The position numbers and the translations under genes are program-made. From positions 1 through 53,090 of the forward strand of contig JBBSET010000023.1 in assembly GCA_038239485.1 (NCBI GenBank): 53,090 nucleotides of DNA, written 5' to 3'. Under the pieces are notes generated by a model. The model had not been told where the DNA came from, did no database searches, and was given only the letters and a program-made list of their open reading frames with translations. Numbering within the stretch: position 1 is the first letter of the stretch; every line of letters begins with the position of its first letter. This DNA is from DASQEH01 sp038239485 (GTDB taxonomy: Bacteria; Actinomycetota; Actinomycetes; Propionibacteriales; Nocardioidaceae). Of this stretch, positions 35,176-42,701 are shown one piece after another.

Positions 35176-35913
35176 CTAGCTGACCTGCGTCCTGGTCAGA
35201 GTCGTGCCGTCCGCCGAGGTGGTGCGGACCAGCGAGCTGAAGACGACGACGTTGGCCTGGTAGCTCTGGGTGGACGTGTCGAAGTTCCCGCCGCAGGTGA
35301 CCAGCTGCAGCGCGCTGTACCCGTGCGGGGCATACACCCGGTGTGCCGGGAACTGGGCGTTCGGGTAGGTGTGCACCGATGTCACGACGAAGTGGGCGAC
35401 GAGCCCGTCGGCCAGGTGCACCCTGATCTTGTCCCCCGGCTGCAGGAACCTCAACATCACGAAGACCGCCGGGCCGGCGTACGAGTCGACATGGCCCAAG
35501 ATCACCGACGACCCGACCTGGCCGGGCGTCGGACCGAGCTTGAACCAGCCTGGCTCTTCCGGGTTCGAGGGCACCTGCACGGTTCCGTCGGACTGCAGCC
35601 CGAGCTCCGACAGCGGGACCACCAGATGGAGCGCCGGGATGCGCAGCTGTACCGGCACCGAGTAGGCGACGGCGGGCTTTGTCGGACCCGTCGCCCGGTG
35701 GTGGAGCCGGTACCCGCGCGATCCCGGTCCGATGACCCCTTGCCGTGAGGCGGGCGTACCCGTGCTCGCAGGAGTGACTGCCGCCAACGCGTCGTGGTTG
35801 CCGCGAAGCCCTATGGTCAGAAAGCCGCTGCCGACGAGGAGGAGGACGACGGCGGCCGCCGCCCACCGCCTCGACTGACGCCGCCTAGAGCTGAGGCCGT
35901 CCCGCTCATCCAT
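35176..35913 (-). CDS. Class F-like sortase
   Basis: 245-residue transpeptidase with an N-terminal signal anchor (about residues 15-37). The catalytic triad is visible as His in ILGHVDSY, Cys in LQLVTCGG and Arg in FSSLVRTTS. It anchors surface proteins by cleaving an LPxTG-like motif. The ATG at 35913 overlaps the stop of the upstream gene by eight bases; that gene encodes the likely substrate. Upstream in-frame codons exist, but they read through the neighbour. Class E is the alternative. Confidence 0.85.
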   Translation of the reverse strand: MDERDGLSSRRRQSRRWAAAAVVLLLVGSGFLTIGLRGNHDALAAVTPASTGTPASRQGVIGPGSRGYRLHHRATGPTKPAVAYSVPVQLRIPALHLVVPLSELGLQSDGTVQVPSNPEEPGWFKLGPTPGQVGSSVILGHVDSYAGPAVFVMLRFLQPGDKIRVHLADGLVAHFVVTSVHTYPNAQFPAHRVYAPHGYSALQLVTCGGNFDTSTQSYQANVVVFSSLVRTTSADGTTLTRTQVS

Positions 35914-36493
35914 CCTCGTCCGGTTCGCCACGGCTGAAGCCGCTTCCTGCACGTTGCGTCCGTCGCAGCCGGACCGCCTGTGTACCGGCCAGACCTGAGG
36001 CGAGAAGAGCAACGATGCCGACGCCGACGAAGAACGCGTCCGGCGCCCGTGACGCGCCGCCCTCACCAGTGCCGGGGTGGCCGATGGGGACGACCGGCGC
36101 GGTGCTCGCCGTGCCGCCGGTGCCGGTCCCGGTATGGGTCGTCGACGTCGGCCCTGTCGAGGTGCCGCCGGTCCCGGTCGTGGGTACTGAAGGCGAGGAT
36201 TGCTCCGTGGTGGGTGGCGGCGACGGAGACGACTGCTCGGTGGTGGGAGGGGTAGTGGGGGCAGTCGAGCCGGTGGGGCCGGTGGAGCCGGTGGGGCCGG
36301 TCGAGCCGGTGGGGCCGGTGGAGCCGGTAGGGCCGGTCGAGCCGGTGGATGTCGTCGGGCTGGTCGTCGTGGTGTCGGTGCAGTCCGGCAGGCCGATCGT
36401 GTCGTTGATCAGCGTGACGGAGCCGGTCTGCGCCAGAAGTCTGCCCGCCACCGTCACGGAGGCATCCAGCGTCACCGACGCCTTCGCCATCAC
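35906..36493 (-). CDS. C-terminal half of a split ice-binding-like surface protein
   Basis: Open frame of 195 residues, beginning as the missing end of a DUF3494 domain (VTLDASVTVAGRLLAQTGSVTLINDTI, residues 7-33). A Thr/Ser/Pro/Gly stalk follows with five GSTGPT-type repeats (51-80), then a HPGTG sorting motif near residue 142, a membrane helix and RLRRTQR. It continues, in another frame, the protein encoded at 36499-37119. Whether it is translated separately from the GTG at 36493 is unknown; most likely it is the 3' part of one gene broken by a one-base shift. Confidence 0.6.
   Translation of the reverse strand: MMAKASVTLDASVTVAGRLLAQTGSVTLINDTIGLPDCTDTTTTSPTTSTGSTGPTGSTGPTGSTGPTGSTGPTGSTAPTTPPTTEQSSPSPPPTTEQSSPSVPTTGTGGTSTGPTSTTHTGTGTGGTASTAPVVPIGHPGTGEGGASRAPDAFFVGVGIVALLASGLAGTQAVRLRRTQRAGSGFSRGEPDEDG
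36254..36343 (-). repeat. 18-bp tandem repeat encoding GSTGPT
   Basis: Five 18-bp units code for GSTGPT (last one GSTAPT) in the surface stalk. Units differ mainly at third positions. Such repeats vary in number between strains. Confidence 0.85.
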
Positions 36494-36498
36494 GGTGC

Positions 36499-37119
36499 CT
36501 ACGAAGGTCGAGCTGGTGTGAGGGTGGCGGAGCTTCCGACCTGCCAGAACACCTGGCAGGGGTTGGCCCCGTTGATGAGCTGCACGGTGCTGCCCGTGGC
36601 GGTCTTCAGCTCGGAGCCGGCCTGGAAGATGAATACGGCGTCGGGGTTGTTCTCCGCATCGAGGGTGACGGTGCCGGTGAGGTCCATGATCGAGGAAGCC
36701 GTGTAGACGCCGGCTTTCAGCGTCCTGCCCCCGAGGAGGGCGCCGTTGCCGGTGGAGCTCGCGCCTGCGGCCTGGTTGTACGCGGTCGTCAGGGCATCCT
36801 GCGCGTTGGCTGCCTTGGCGTCGCCCTTGTGGATCGTCCCGTTGTTCACGAGTCCCGGTGGGAAGCCGGTGACAGCGTTCTTCGGGCTGACGCCCAGACT
36901 GCCCGAGATCACCGTGGCTCCGGTGTTGGTCACCGTCTGGCTGGCCAGGACGGCGAAGCTCTTCGCCGCCCCCATCCCGATCCCGCCTGACGCCGCTGCC
37001 GGGGACAACCCGCCCAGCCCTCCGAAGGCCACCACGGCGATGACCGTCCCCAACGCGAGAGCCGCAGCGAACCAGCGCTGAACCGAAACCGTTACCAACC
37101 TACTCATCGACGACGCCAT
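36499..37119 (-). CDS. N-terminal half of a split DUF3494 ice-binding-like protein
   Basis: 206-residue frame with a signal peptide (basic start, hydrophobic stretch to about residue 44, cleavage near PAAASGG). Most of a DUF3494 ice-binding/adhesin domain follows: FAVLASQTVTNTGATVISGSLGVSP, FPPGLVNNGTIHKGDA, DAVFIFQAGSELKT, CQVFWQVGSSATL. The last seven residues are off-frame and end at TAG 36499. The domain continues in the -1-shifted frame from 36514 downwards. So the gene is a frameshifted pseudogene, a phase-variable gene or a sequencing error. Confidence 0.7.
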   Translation of the reverse strand: MASSMSRLVTVSVQRWFAAALALGTVIAVVAFGGLGGLSPAAASGGIGMGAAKSFAVLASQTVTNTGATVISGSLGVSPKNAVTGFPPGLVNNGTIHKGDAKAANAQDALTTAYNQAAGASSTGNGALLGGRTLKAGVYTASSIMDLTGTVTLDAENNPDAVFIFQAGSELKTATGSTVQLINGANPCQVFWQVGSSATLTPARPS

Positions 37120-37354
37120 CAGCGTGCCCCGTTCCCCTCGAGCCTCCGTGTCCGCAAGCCAGAGTCCGCGACTGGGGCGAACCCGAGTTGGTGCCTACGC
37201 GCTCGCACCTTCGTGCGGACGCCACGCGGCTCATACTCAGTGTGATCAGGAGATTACCAGAAGCAAACCAGCGCGCGTGGGATTGAAACTCGCCGGATGT
37301 GTGCATGTAGCGGTGCGAGATCCCTCCGGTCGGCCGGTGTGGCAGGCTTGCCGC

Positions 37355-38128
37355 GTGTGTGGTCGCTACGCCTCCAGCCGTAAGCCGGAGGATCTGGTCG
37401 AGGAGTTCGAGGTGGACCGGGTCGTCGGCGAGAGCGCCCTGGAGCCCGACTACAACGTCGCCCCGACCAAGCCTGTGTACGCCGTCTTCGACCGATTACC
37501 CCGCGGCGTTCCGAAGGTCGCCCCTGAGCGCCGCCTCGCGAGCGTCAGCTGGGGCCTGGTGCCGTCGTGGGCGAAGGACAAGAGCATCGGGTCGCGGCTG
37601 ATCAACGCTCGGGTCGAGACCCTGGCCGACAAGCCCGCGTTCCGCCGAGCCTTCGCGAAGCGGCGGTGCCTGCTTCCCGCGGACGGGTACTACGAGTGGT
37701 ACCCCACCGAGCAGCTCGGCCGCACCGGCAAGCCGGTCAAGCAGCCGTTCTACCTCACCCCCTTGGACGGTGGTGTGCTGGCGATGGCCGGGCTGTACGA
37801 GATCTGGCGCGACCACACTGTCGCCGACGAGGACGACCCCAACGCCTTCCTCTGGTCCGCCACGGTCATCACCACGACCGCGGAGGATGCGCTGGGGCAT
37901 ATCCACGACCGGATGCCGATGCTCGTCGAGCACAGCGGGTACGACACCTGGCTCGATGCGACGATGACCGCGCCGGACGACTTGCGCGACGTCCTCGTGC
38001 CGGCCGCTCCTGGGCGGTTGCGGGCGTATCCGGTGTCCAAGGACGTCAACAACGTCCGCAACAACGGCCCTGAGCTGGTCGAGCCGCTGGCGCTCGCCGA
38101 CGAGCCTGAGGCGTTGTTCGAGGCGTGA
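37355..38128 (+). CDS. SOS-response-associated peptidase YedK/HMCES
   Basis: 257-residue SRAP-domain protein. After removal of the initiator, C2 becomes the N-terminal nucleophile that crosslinks abasic sites in single-stranded DNA. The other active residues are N34 (YNVAPT), E114 (GYYEWYP) and H184 (IHDRMP). GTG at 37355 is fixed as start by the need for Cys at position 2. The 235 bases upstream, shared with the divergent surface-protein gene, contain an AT-richer stretch but no clear LexA box. Overlaps the next gene by four bases. Confidence 0.92.
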   Translation: MCGRYASSRKPEDLVEEFEVDRVVGESALEPDYNVAPTKPVYAVFDRLPRGVPKVAPERRLASVSWGLVPSWAKDKSIGSRLINARVETLADKPAFRRAFAKRRCLLPADGYYEWYPTEQLGRTGKPVKQPFYLTPLDGGVLAMAGLYEIWRDHTVADEDDPNAFLWSATVITTTAEDALGHIHDRMPMLVEHSGYDTWLDATMTAPDDLRDVLVPAAPGRLRAYPVSKDVNNVRNNGPELVEPLALADEPEALFEA

Positions 38129-38757
38129 CGACCCAGATCAGGACCATCGCAACACCTCAGGGCGACGCTCGACTGCACGCGAGCCGCTCCCGGCATCCCC
38201 GGGCGACGCTGGTGCTCGGTCACGGGGCCGGTCGCGGTATCGACTCTCCGGACCTGGTGGCGCTCGCCGCTGCGCTGCCCGGCCAAGGGATCTCCGTCTT
38301 CCGCATCGAGCAGCCGTGGCACGTCGCCGGGAAGTCCGTCGCGGGGCGCCCGGCGACGCTGGACGAGGCCACCGTCGCCTGCGTCAACGCGATCCGTGTC
38401 CGCACCCCGATGGTGCTCGGTGGTCGCAGTGCCGGGGCACGCGTCGCCTGCCGGCTGGCCAGGTCGCTCGGTGCCGTCGGCTGCCTGGCTCTGTCGTTTC
38501 CACTTCATCCGCCGGGCAAGCCTGAGTCCACCCGGCTCCCCGAGCTGACCGGTGCCGACGTACCGACGCTGGTCATCCAGGGTGAGCGGGACGCCTTCGG
38601 GACCCCCGGTGAGTTCCCGGCCACGGTCGACCTCACAGTGGTGCCCGAGGCCGACCACAGCCTGAAGGTTCCCAAGCGCGCCGTGCTGAGCGCCGACGAG
38701 ACCATGGCGCTCGTGGTCGAAGCCGTCGTCGAGTGGGTGACAGCCCGAGTCGGCTAG
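38125..38757 (+). CDS. Alpha/beta hydrolase (KANL3/Tex30-like)
   Basis: 210-residue hydrolase. VLGHGAGRGIDSPDL near residue 30 is the oxyanion loop, LGGRSAGARVA (about 98-108) the nucleophile elbow with Ser, then VIQGERDAFG with Asp and EADHSLKVP with His, completing a triad. Dienelactone-hydrolase-like proteins of this size are common beside YedK genes in actinobacteria. The GTG start overlaps the YedK stop (GTGA). Substrate unknown. Confidence 0.85.
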   Translation: MTTQIRTIATPQGDARLHASRSRHPRATLVLGHGAGRGIDSPDLVALAAALPGQGISVFRIEQPWHVAGKSVAGRPATLDEATVACVNAIRVRTPMVLGGRSAGARVACRLARSLGAVGCLALSFPLHPPGKPESTRLPELTGADVPTLVIQGERDAFGTPGEFPATVDLTVVPEADHSLKVPKRAVLSADETMALVVEAVVEWVTARVG

Positions 38758-38783
38758 GGAATGCGAGCCGCCGCCGAGGCGTT
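38757..38783 (+). promoter_or_regulatory. SigR-type (disulfide stress) promoter of sigR
   Basis: GGGAAT at 38757-38762, exactly 18 bases, then GTT at 38781-38783 matches the published SigR/SigH consensus (GGAAT-N18/19-GTT). It lies 170 bases before the short sigR start and implies autoregulation, as in Streptomyces and Mycobacterium. Confidence 0.75.
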
Positions 38784-38954
38784 GGCAAGGATGCGCCGCA
38801 CGTCCTGTCCGGTGCCCGATGTCGGTGAGGTGGGGTGTCCTCGATGCTGGCCATGAAGGCGGCAGATGCAGCGGGCGGCACCCGACGTGTGGACACCGAC
38901 CGTGCGGTTCTGGCAGTGATGGAGCGTCGGCAGTGGCCGGTACTCTTAGACGTG

Positions 38955-39605
38955 ATGACCCAGATCCCTCAGGCCGACGAGACCACGGCCGACGAGACCA
39001 CGGCTGACGAGACCTCGCAGGAGCGCACGGCGAGGTTCGAGCGCGACGCCTTGGTCTGCATCGACCAGCTCTACTCTGCGGCGATGCGGATGACGCGGAA
39101 CCCCCAGGATGCCGAGGACCTGGTCCAGGAGACCTATGCCAAGGCTTTCGCGGCCTTCCACCAGTTCAAGTCCGGCACCAACCTGAAGGCGTGGCTGTAC
39201 CGCATCCTCACGAACGCCTACATCAACACCTACCGCAAGAAGCAGCGCCAGCCGATCCAGGACCCGCACGAGCAGATCGAGGACTGGCAGCTGGCACGAG
39301 CGGAGACGCATACGTCGGCCGGGCTCAAGTCTGCCGAGATGCAGGCGCTCGAACACCTTCCAGACAGTGACGTGAAGGACGCCCTCCAGTCGATCCCGGA
39401 GGACTTCCGGCTGGCCGTATACCTGGCCGACGTCGAAGGTTTCGCCTACAAGGAGATCGCCGAGATCATGGGCACCCCCGTCGGTACCGTGATGTCGCGC
39501 CTGCACCGGGGCCGCGGCCAGCTGCGGACCCGGCTGGCGGACTACGCCCGCGACCGCGGCTTGGTCCGTGGTCAGGACGCCATGGAAGCCGAGGTCGCCC
39601 CATGA
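38955..39605 (+). CDS. sigR: ECF sigma factor SigR/SigH (redox stress)
   Basis: 216-residue sigma-70 family factor. Region 2: IDQLYSAAMRMTRNPQDAEDLVQETYAKAF, LKAWLYRILTNAYINTYRK. Region 4: IPEDFRLAVYLADVEGFAYKEIAEIMGTPVGTVMSRLHRGR. The rsrA gene overlaps its stop (ATGA). The short start ATG 38955 gives the standard size. The frame is open upstream to GTG 38835 (40 more residues, after GGTGAGG), which could give a longer isoform as described for Streptomyces SigR'. It directs thiol-oxidative stress genes when released from RsrA. Confidence 0.93.
   Translation: MTQIPQADETTADETTADETSQERTARFERDALVCIDQLYSAAMRMTRNPQDAEDLVQETYAKAFAAFHQFKSGTNLKAWLYRILTNAYINTYRKKQRQPIQDPHEQIEDWQLARAETHTSAGLKSAEMQALEHLPDSDVKDALQSIPEDFRLAVYLADVEGFAYKEIAEIMGTPVGTVMSRLHRGRGQLRTRLADYARDRGLVRGQDAMEAEVAP
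38973..39014 (+). repeat. 15-bp tandem repeat in the sigR 5' end
   Basis: GCCGACGAGACCACG occurs twice in tandem, with a third partial copy, encoding repeated ADETT in the N-terminal tail of SigR. The tail precedes region 2 and is probably disordered. Confidence 0.85.
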
Positions 39606-39883
39606 GCTGCGGGAAGCCCCATGACGTCGACTGTGACGAGATCCTGAACCGGATCTACGTCTTCATCGACAACGAGCTGGCTGATGCCGACTGCCAAGCC
39701 ATCCAGGAGCATCTCGACGACTGTGCGCCCTGCCTGCATGTCGTCGACGTGGAGCGCCTGGTCAAGGCACTCGTCGCACGTTCGTGCAGCGAGCGTGCGC
39801 CGGTCGAGCTGCGGCGTCGGGTGATGTTTGAGATCCGGCAGGTGCAGATCGACATGGTGTCGACCCGGCTCGATCTCGAGTAG
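39602..39883 (+). CDS. rsrA: Zinc-binding anti-sigma factor RsrA
   Basis: 93-residue ZAS-family anti-sigma factor. Zinc and redox residues C11, H37, C41 and C44 (HLDDCAPC) are at the places known from Streptomyces RsrA; C3, C31 and C62 are extra. Oxidation forms a disulfide, ejects zinc and frees SigR. ATG overlaps the sigR stop. A hairpin follows 24 bases after the stop. Confidence 0.93.
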   Translation: MSCGKPHDVDCDEILNRIYVFIDNELADADCQAIQEHLDDCAPCLHVVDVERLVKALVARSCSERAPVELRRRVMFEIRQVQIDMVSTRLDLE

Positions 39884-39906
39884 AGAGCTTTCGGCTCGCC
39901 TCAGAC

Positions 39907-39944
39907 GAAGACCCCGGAACTCATCGAGCGTGGCCGGGGTCTTC
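39907..39944 (+). terminator. Terminator after sigR-rsrA
   Basis: An 11-bp perfect stem (GAAGACCCCGG with CCGGGGTCTTC) with a 16-base loop. It stands between rsrA and the convergent bL37 gene, so it may work in both directions. No long T-tract. Confidence 0.7.
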
Positions 39945-39991
39945 GCATCTGCGGAGCTGGTCAGGTGCGTCCTGCTCGAGCGCTGTGAGGC

Positions 39992-40066
39992 TCAGGTGTT
40001 GGGGCGCTTGCCGTGGTTGGCGCCCTTCTTGCGACGAGCGCGGCGTTTGCGGCCGGTTTTACCCAT
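39992..40066 (-). CDS. 50S ribosomal protein bL37
   Basis: 24-residue very basic protein, MGKTGRKRRARR-KKGANHGKRPNT, matching the actinobacterial ribosomal protein bL37, whose C terminus NHGKRPN is conserved. AGGAGGAAG lies about 8 bases before the ATG at 40066. Such genes are often missed because of size. It is convergent with sigR-rsrA and divergent from the kinase gene. Confidence 0.88.
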   Translation of the reverse strand: MGKTGRKRRARRKKGANHGKRPNT

Positions 40067-40192
40067 GAGGCTCTTCCTCCTGTATGTCGTGGGGCAGTCT
40101 TCGTATGGCTGAGCTCGTGCGGGTGCGGGGGTTGCAAAGTCTGTGGTCACCCATTGTCGCAGACATTCTCATGCTGTCCGAACGGCACCGTC

Positions 40193-40198
40193 TACAGT
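40193..40198 (+). promoter_or_regulatory. -10 element giving a leaderless pdtaS transcript
   Basis: TACAGT ends 6 bases before the GTG start at 40205, the usual distance for transcription to begin at the start codon. No ribosome site precedes the GTG, so a leaderless mRNA is likely. Confidence 0.45.
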
Positions 40199-40204
40199 CG
40201 TGGT

Positions 40205-41680
40205 GTGCCTGCGCTCAAGGAGGTCGCCCGGGCCCACACGAACCTCGATGCCGACGACGTGGAGTGGTTGAGTCGCCTGACCGGCGACTGGCAGATCATC
40301 GCGGACCTCTCCTTCGCCGATCTGGTCCTCTGGTTGCCGGACCGCGACGGCCGCGGGTACTGGGGCGGTGCGCAGCTCAGGCCCACGACCGGCCCGACCG
40401 CGTACGTCGACGACCTGGTCGGCGCCTTCGTCCCGCGGGGGCGCCGAGCACTTCTGGACGCGGCCTACGACGAGGGCAGGATCGCCCGCGAGGGCGATCC
40501 GGAGTGGCGAGACGACGTCCCGGTACGCGTCGAGACGATCCCCGTCATGCGGGCTGGCGCACTTCTCGGCGTGGTGGCCCGCAACACCAACCTGCTGGGA
40601 GTGCGCACACCGAGCCGGCTGGAGCTGTCGTACCTACAGACCGCCAGCGACCTGACCAGGATGATCAGCCTGGGCCGGTTCCCGTACGAGGATCCGCGCG
40701 AGTGGTCGCTCGCACCGCAGGTCGGCGACGGCTTCGTGCGCATCGATGCGGCCGGGGTCGTGTCGTACGCGAGCCCGAATGCACAGTCCGCCTATCGGCG
40801 GCTCGGGCTGACGCGCGACCTGATCGGGGAATCGTTCGCGGCCTTGACCGCGTCACTGGTCCCCACCTCGGGTACGCCGACGGCTGAGACGTTGGCGGTG
40901 ACGCTGTCGGGGTTGCGCCCGCGTGAGACCGAGTTCGGCAACGCCGACGCGACGATCGTCGCCAGGATCTTCCCCCTCCAGCCGGCGGCGGCGCACGAGG
41001 GCGCGGCGATCCTGCTCAAGGACGTCACCGAGCTGCGCAGTCGTGAGCGCGACCTGCTCACCAAGGACGCCACGATCCGTGAGATCCATCATCGGGTCAA
41101 GAACAACCTGCAGACGGTCGCTGCCCTGCTCCGGCTCCAGTCCCGACGGGTGAATGCCCCGGAGGCACGGTTGGCCCTGGACGAGGCAGTCCGGCGGGTC
41201 GCGTCGATCGCGATCGTCCACGAGACCCTCAGCGAGACCCTCGACGAGCAGGTGGAGTTCGACGCCGTGTCGGACCGGCTCAGCGAGATGGTCGCAGACG
41301 TGGCGTCGGAGATGGCCGATGTGACGACGTCCAGGAAGGGCAGCTTCGGGCTGCTGGCGGCCGAGATCGCGACCCCGTTGGCGATGGTGATCACCGAGAT
41401 CATGCAGAACGCCGTCGAGCACGGGCTGTCCGGCCGGCCCGGCCAGGTCTGTGTTCAGGTGCGACGCACGGACCTGGCCCTGCACGTCGAGATCGATGAC
41501 GACGGCCAAGGGCTGCCGCCGGGGTACGACCAGGACTCCTCGGGCGGTCTCGGTCTGTCGATCGTGCGGACCCTAGTGGTGTCGGAGCTTGGCGGCAGGA
41601 TCTCCCTCGGGGGTAATTCCGAGGGTGGGACCCGAGTCACGCTCGACATCCCGTTCGACCGCGAGGCGCGGTTCGGGTGA
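40205..41680 (+). CDS. pdtaS: PdtaS-like sensor histidine kinase
   Basis: 491-residue soluble kinase. An N-terminal GAF-type domain (about 10-150), a PAS domain (about 175-285) and a HisKA_2 dimer domain with EIHHRVKNNLQ (about 294-304) are followed by HATPase_c (EIMQNAVEHGL, DDDGQGLPPG, GGLGLSIVRTL). It has no membrane helix. It matches PdtaS of mycobacteria, which signals to an ANTAR RNA-binding regulator; no such partner is in the window. Its place next to whiB1 and the sigR/rsrA genes matches the mycobacterial order. Confidence 0.88.
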   Translation: MPALKEVARAHTNLDADDVEWLSRLTGDWQIIADLSFADLVLWLPDRDGRGYWGGAQLRPTTGPTAYVDDLVGAFVPRGRRALLDAAYDEGRIAREGDPEWRDDVPVRVETIPVMRAGALLGVVARNTNLLGVRTPSRLELSYLQTASDLTRMISLGRFPYEDPREWSLAPQVGDGFVRIDAAGVVSYASPNAQSAYRRLGLTRDLIGESFAALTASLVPTSGTPTAETLAVTLSGLRPRETEFGNADATIVARIFPLQPAAAHEGAAILLKDVTELRSRERDLLTKDATIREIHHRVKNNLQTVAALLRLQSRRVNAPEARLALDEAVRRVASIAIVHETLSETLDEQVEFDAVSDRLSEMVADVASEMADVTTSRKGSFGLLAAEIATPLAMVITEIMQNAVEHGLSGRPGQVCVQVRRTDLALHVEIDDDGQGLPPGYDQDSSGGLGLSIVRTLVVSELGGRISLGGNSEGGTRVTLDIPFDREARFG

Positions 41681-41724
41681 GGTGACCGAACGTCCCCGGT
41701 ATCGTCACGGGCCGAGCGGTTGAG

Positions 41725-41973
41725 TCAGGCGCGGATGCGCGCCCGGGCTTTGCGCCGCTTCAGAGCGCGCCTCTCATCTTCCGACATGCCGCCCCAGACG
41801 CCATGATCCTGACCCGCCTCGAGGGCCCACGAGAGGCACTGCTCGCGCACCTCACAGCGCCGGCACACCGCCTTGGCCTCCTCGATCTGGAGGATCGCTG
41901 GACCAGTGTTGCCGATCGGGAAGAACAGTTCCGGGTCCTCGTCGAGGCAAGCGGAACGGTGGCGCCAATCCAT
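41725..41973 (-). CDS. whiB1: WhiB1-type iron-sulfur regulator
   Basis: 82-residue Wbl protein. [4Fe-4S] ligands C9, C37, C40 and C46, the GVWGG turn and the basic C-terminal RRALKRRKARARIRA are present; MDWRH and DPELFFPIG match WhiB1. It is an essential, NO-sensitive regulator that binds the primary sigma factor in related bacteria. ATG at 41973 follows AGGAG at 11 bases; an upstream extension lacks similarity. A CRP-like site lies about 80 bases upstream. Confidence 0.93.
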   Translation of the reverse strand: MDWRHRSACLDEDPELFFPIGNTGPAILQIEEAKAVCRRCEVREQCLSWALEAGQDHGVWGGMSEDERRALKRRKARARIRA

Positions 41974-42048
41974 GGCGGGGCAACTCCTGTTCGGAAAGGG
42001 GAATCTGAGTGTCGCCGGACCACAACGTTCGATGGTGACGTGGTCGCT

Positions 42049-42064
42049 AGTGAAGTATTTCACG
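42049..42064 (-). promoter_or_regulatory. CRP-like binding site upstream of whiB1
   Basis: AGTGA-AGTATT-TCACG keeps the GTGA-N6-TCAC core of actinobacterial CRP/Cmr sites and lies 77-91 bases before the whiB1 start. In M. tuberculosis whiB1 is controlled by CRP (Rv3676) through sites of this type. Confidence 0.6.
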
Positions 42065-42183
42065 AACTTGCTGGTACTGCACCTGCGGCTTCCTCAGCGA
42101 GCTGACGACTTTCGGTGCGTCTTGATCGTTGCAAGACTCCTGGCCTCGCACAAGGCCTTTCGGCGTGTTTCCTTCGTCACACC

Positions 42184-42228
42184 GTAGTCAACCGACTACT
42201 CAGTGATGAATCAAAACGGATTGAGTAG
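42184..42228. repeat. Overlapping inverted repeats in the whiB1 intergenic region
   Basis: GTAGTC-AACC-GACTAC (42184-42199) overlaps a second pair, CTACTCA (42196-42202) with TGAGTAG (42222-42228). The stretch is much AT-richer than its surroundings. These could be an operator or alternative hairpins. The rest of the 335-base gap 41974-42308 holds the CRP-like site and no recognisable gene. Confidence 0.6.
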
Positions 42229-42308
42229 TAGATTTGAGGGTATTGGCGCTTATCGGAGTTTTCGTCATAGTCGGGTTGGTGTCGGCCCTCGTCGGTACGC
42301 TTGACCGC

Positions 42309-42701
42309 GTGAACGAACTGGCGACAACGGTCGTGCGGGTGGGCGCCCTCATCGTCGCAACCGAGGCGATCGGGTTGCTCGTGTTCGCGGTGGTGGACCT
42401 GATGCACATCAGCTCGGACCGCCTCGCCCTCGGGATCACCAACGCCGTGTTCTTCGCTGTCTACGCCGCCGGGCTGGCGCTGTGTGCTGTCGGGTTCGCG
42501 ACCTTGCGTAGCTGGTGCCGGGGACCGATCGTGTTGGCGCAGGTCATCCAGCTCGGGGTCGCGTGGAGCTTCGCCTCACGCGCCACCGCCTGGCTGAGTG
42601 CCGCGCTGGCAGTACCGGCGGCGATCGTCCTTGTTGCCGCGCTCGCCCCCTCGACAACCCAGGCCCTGTACGGGGGCGAGAGTGACGATGGGCAACGATG
42701 A
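42309..42701 (+). CDS. Four-helix membrane protein
   Basis: 130-residue integral membrane protein with four hydrophobic segments. GTG at 42309 (MNELATTVVRVG) is preferred: TACGCT lies at 42296-42301, the right distance for a leaderless start. A TTG at 42234 would add a further hydrophobic segment and cannot be excluded. Small membrane proteins occur near whiB1 in other actinobacteria too. No function known. Its end overlaps the next gene by 14 bases. Confidence 0.65.
   Translation: MNELATTVVRVGALIVATEAIGLLVFAVVDLMHISSDRLALGITNAVFFAVYAAGLALCAVGFATLRSWCRGPIVLAQVIQLGVAWSFASRATAWLSAALAVPAAIVLVAALAPSTTQALYGGESDDGQR

Noticed and set aside
36240..36350. Regular repeats that could suggest a CRISPR array
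   Set aside because: The units are contiguous 18-bp codon repeats (GSTGPT) without spacers inside a surface protein stalk.
37120..37354. Possible riboswitch upstream of the ice-binding-like gene
   Set aside because: A small hairpin (CGCAC-GAAG-GTGCG on the minus strand) is present, but I could not match a known c-di-AMP, c-di-GMP or other aptamer.
41998..42029. GGGGAAT followed by GTT, resembling a SigR promoter
   Set aside because: The spacer is 21 bases instead of 18-19, and it points away from whiB1.
42234..42308. TTG start for the membrane protein at 42309
   Set aside because: There is no ribosome site at the TTG, and a -10 element is placed for leaderless transcription at GTG 42309. 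The extra hydrophobic segment keeps it possible.
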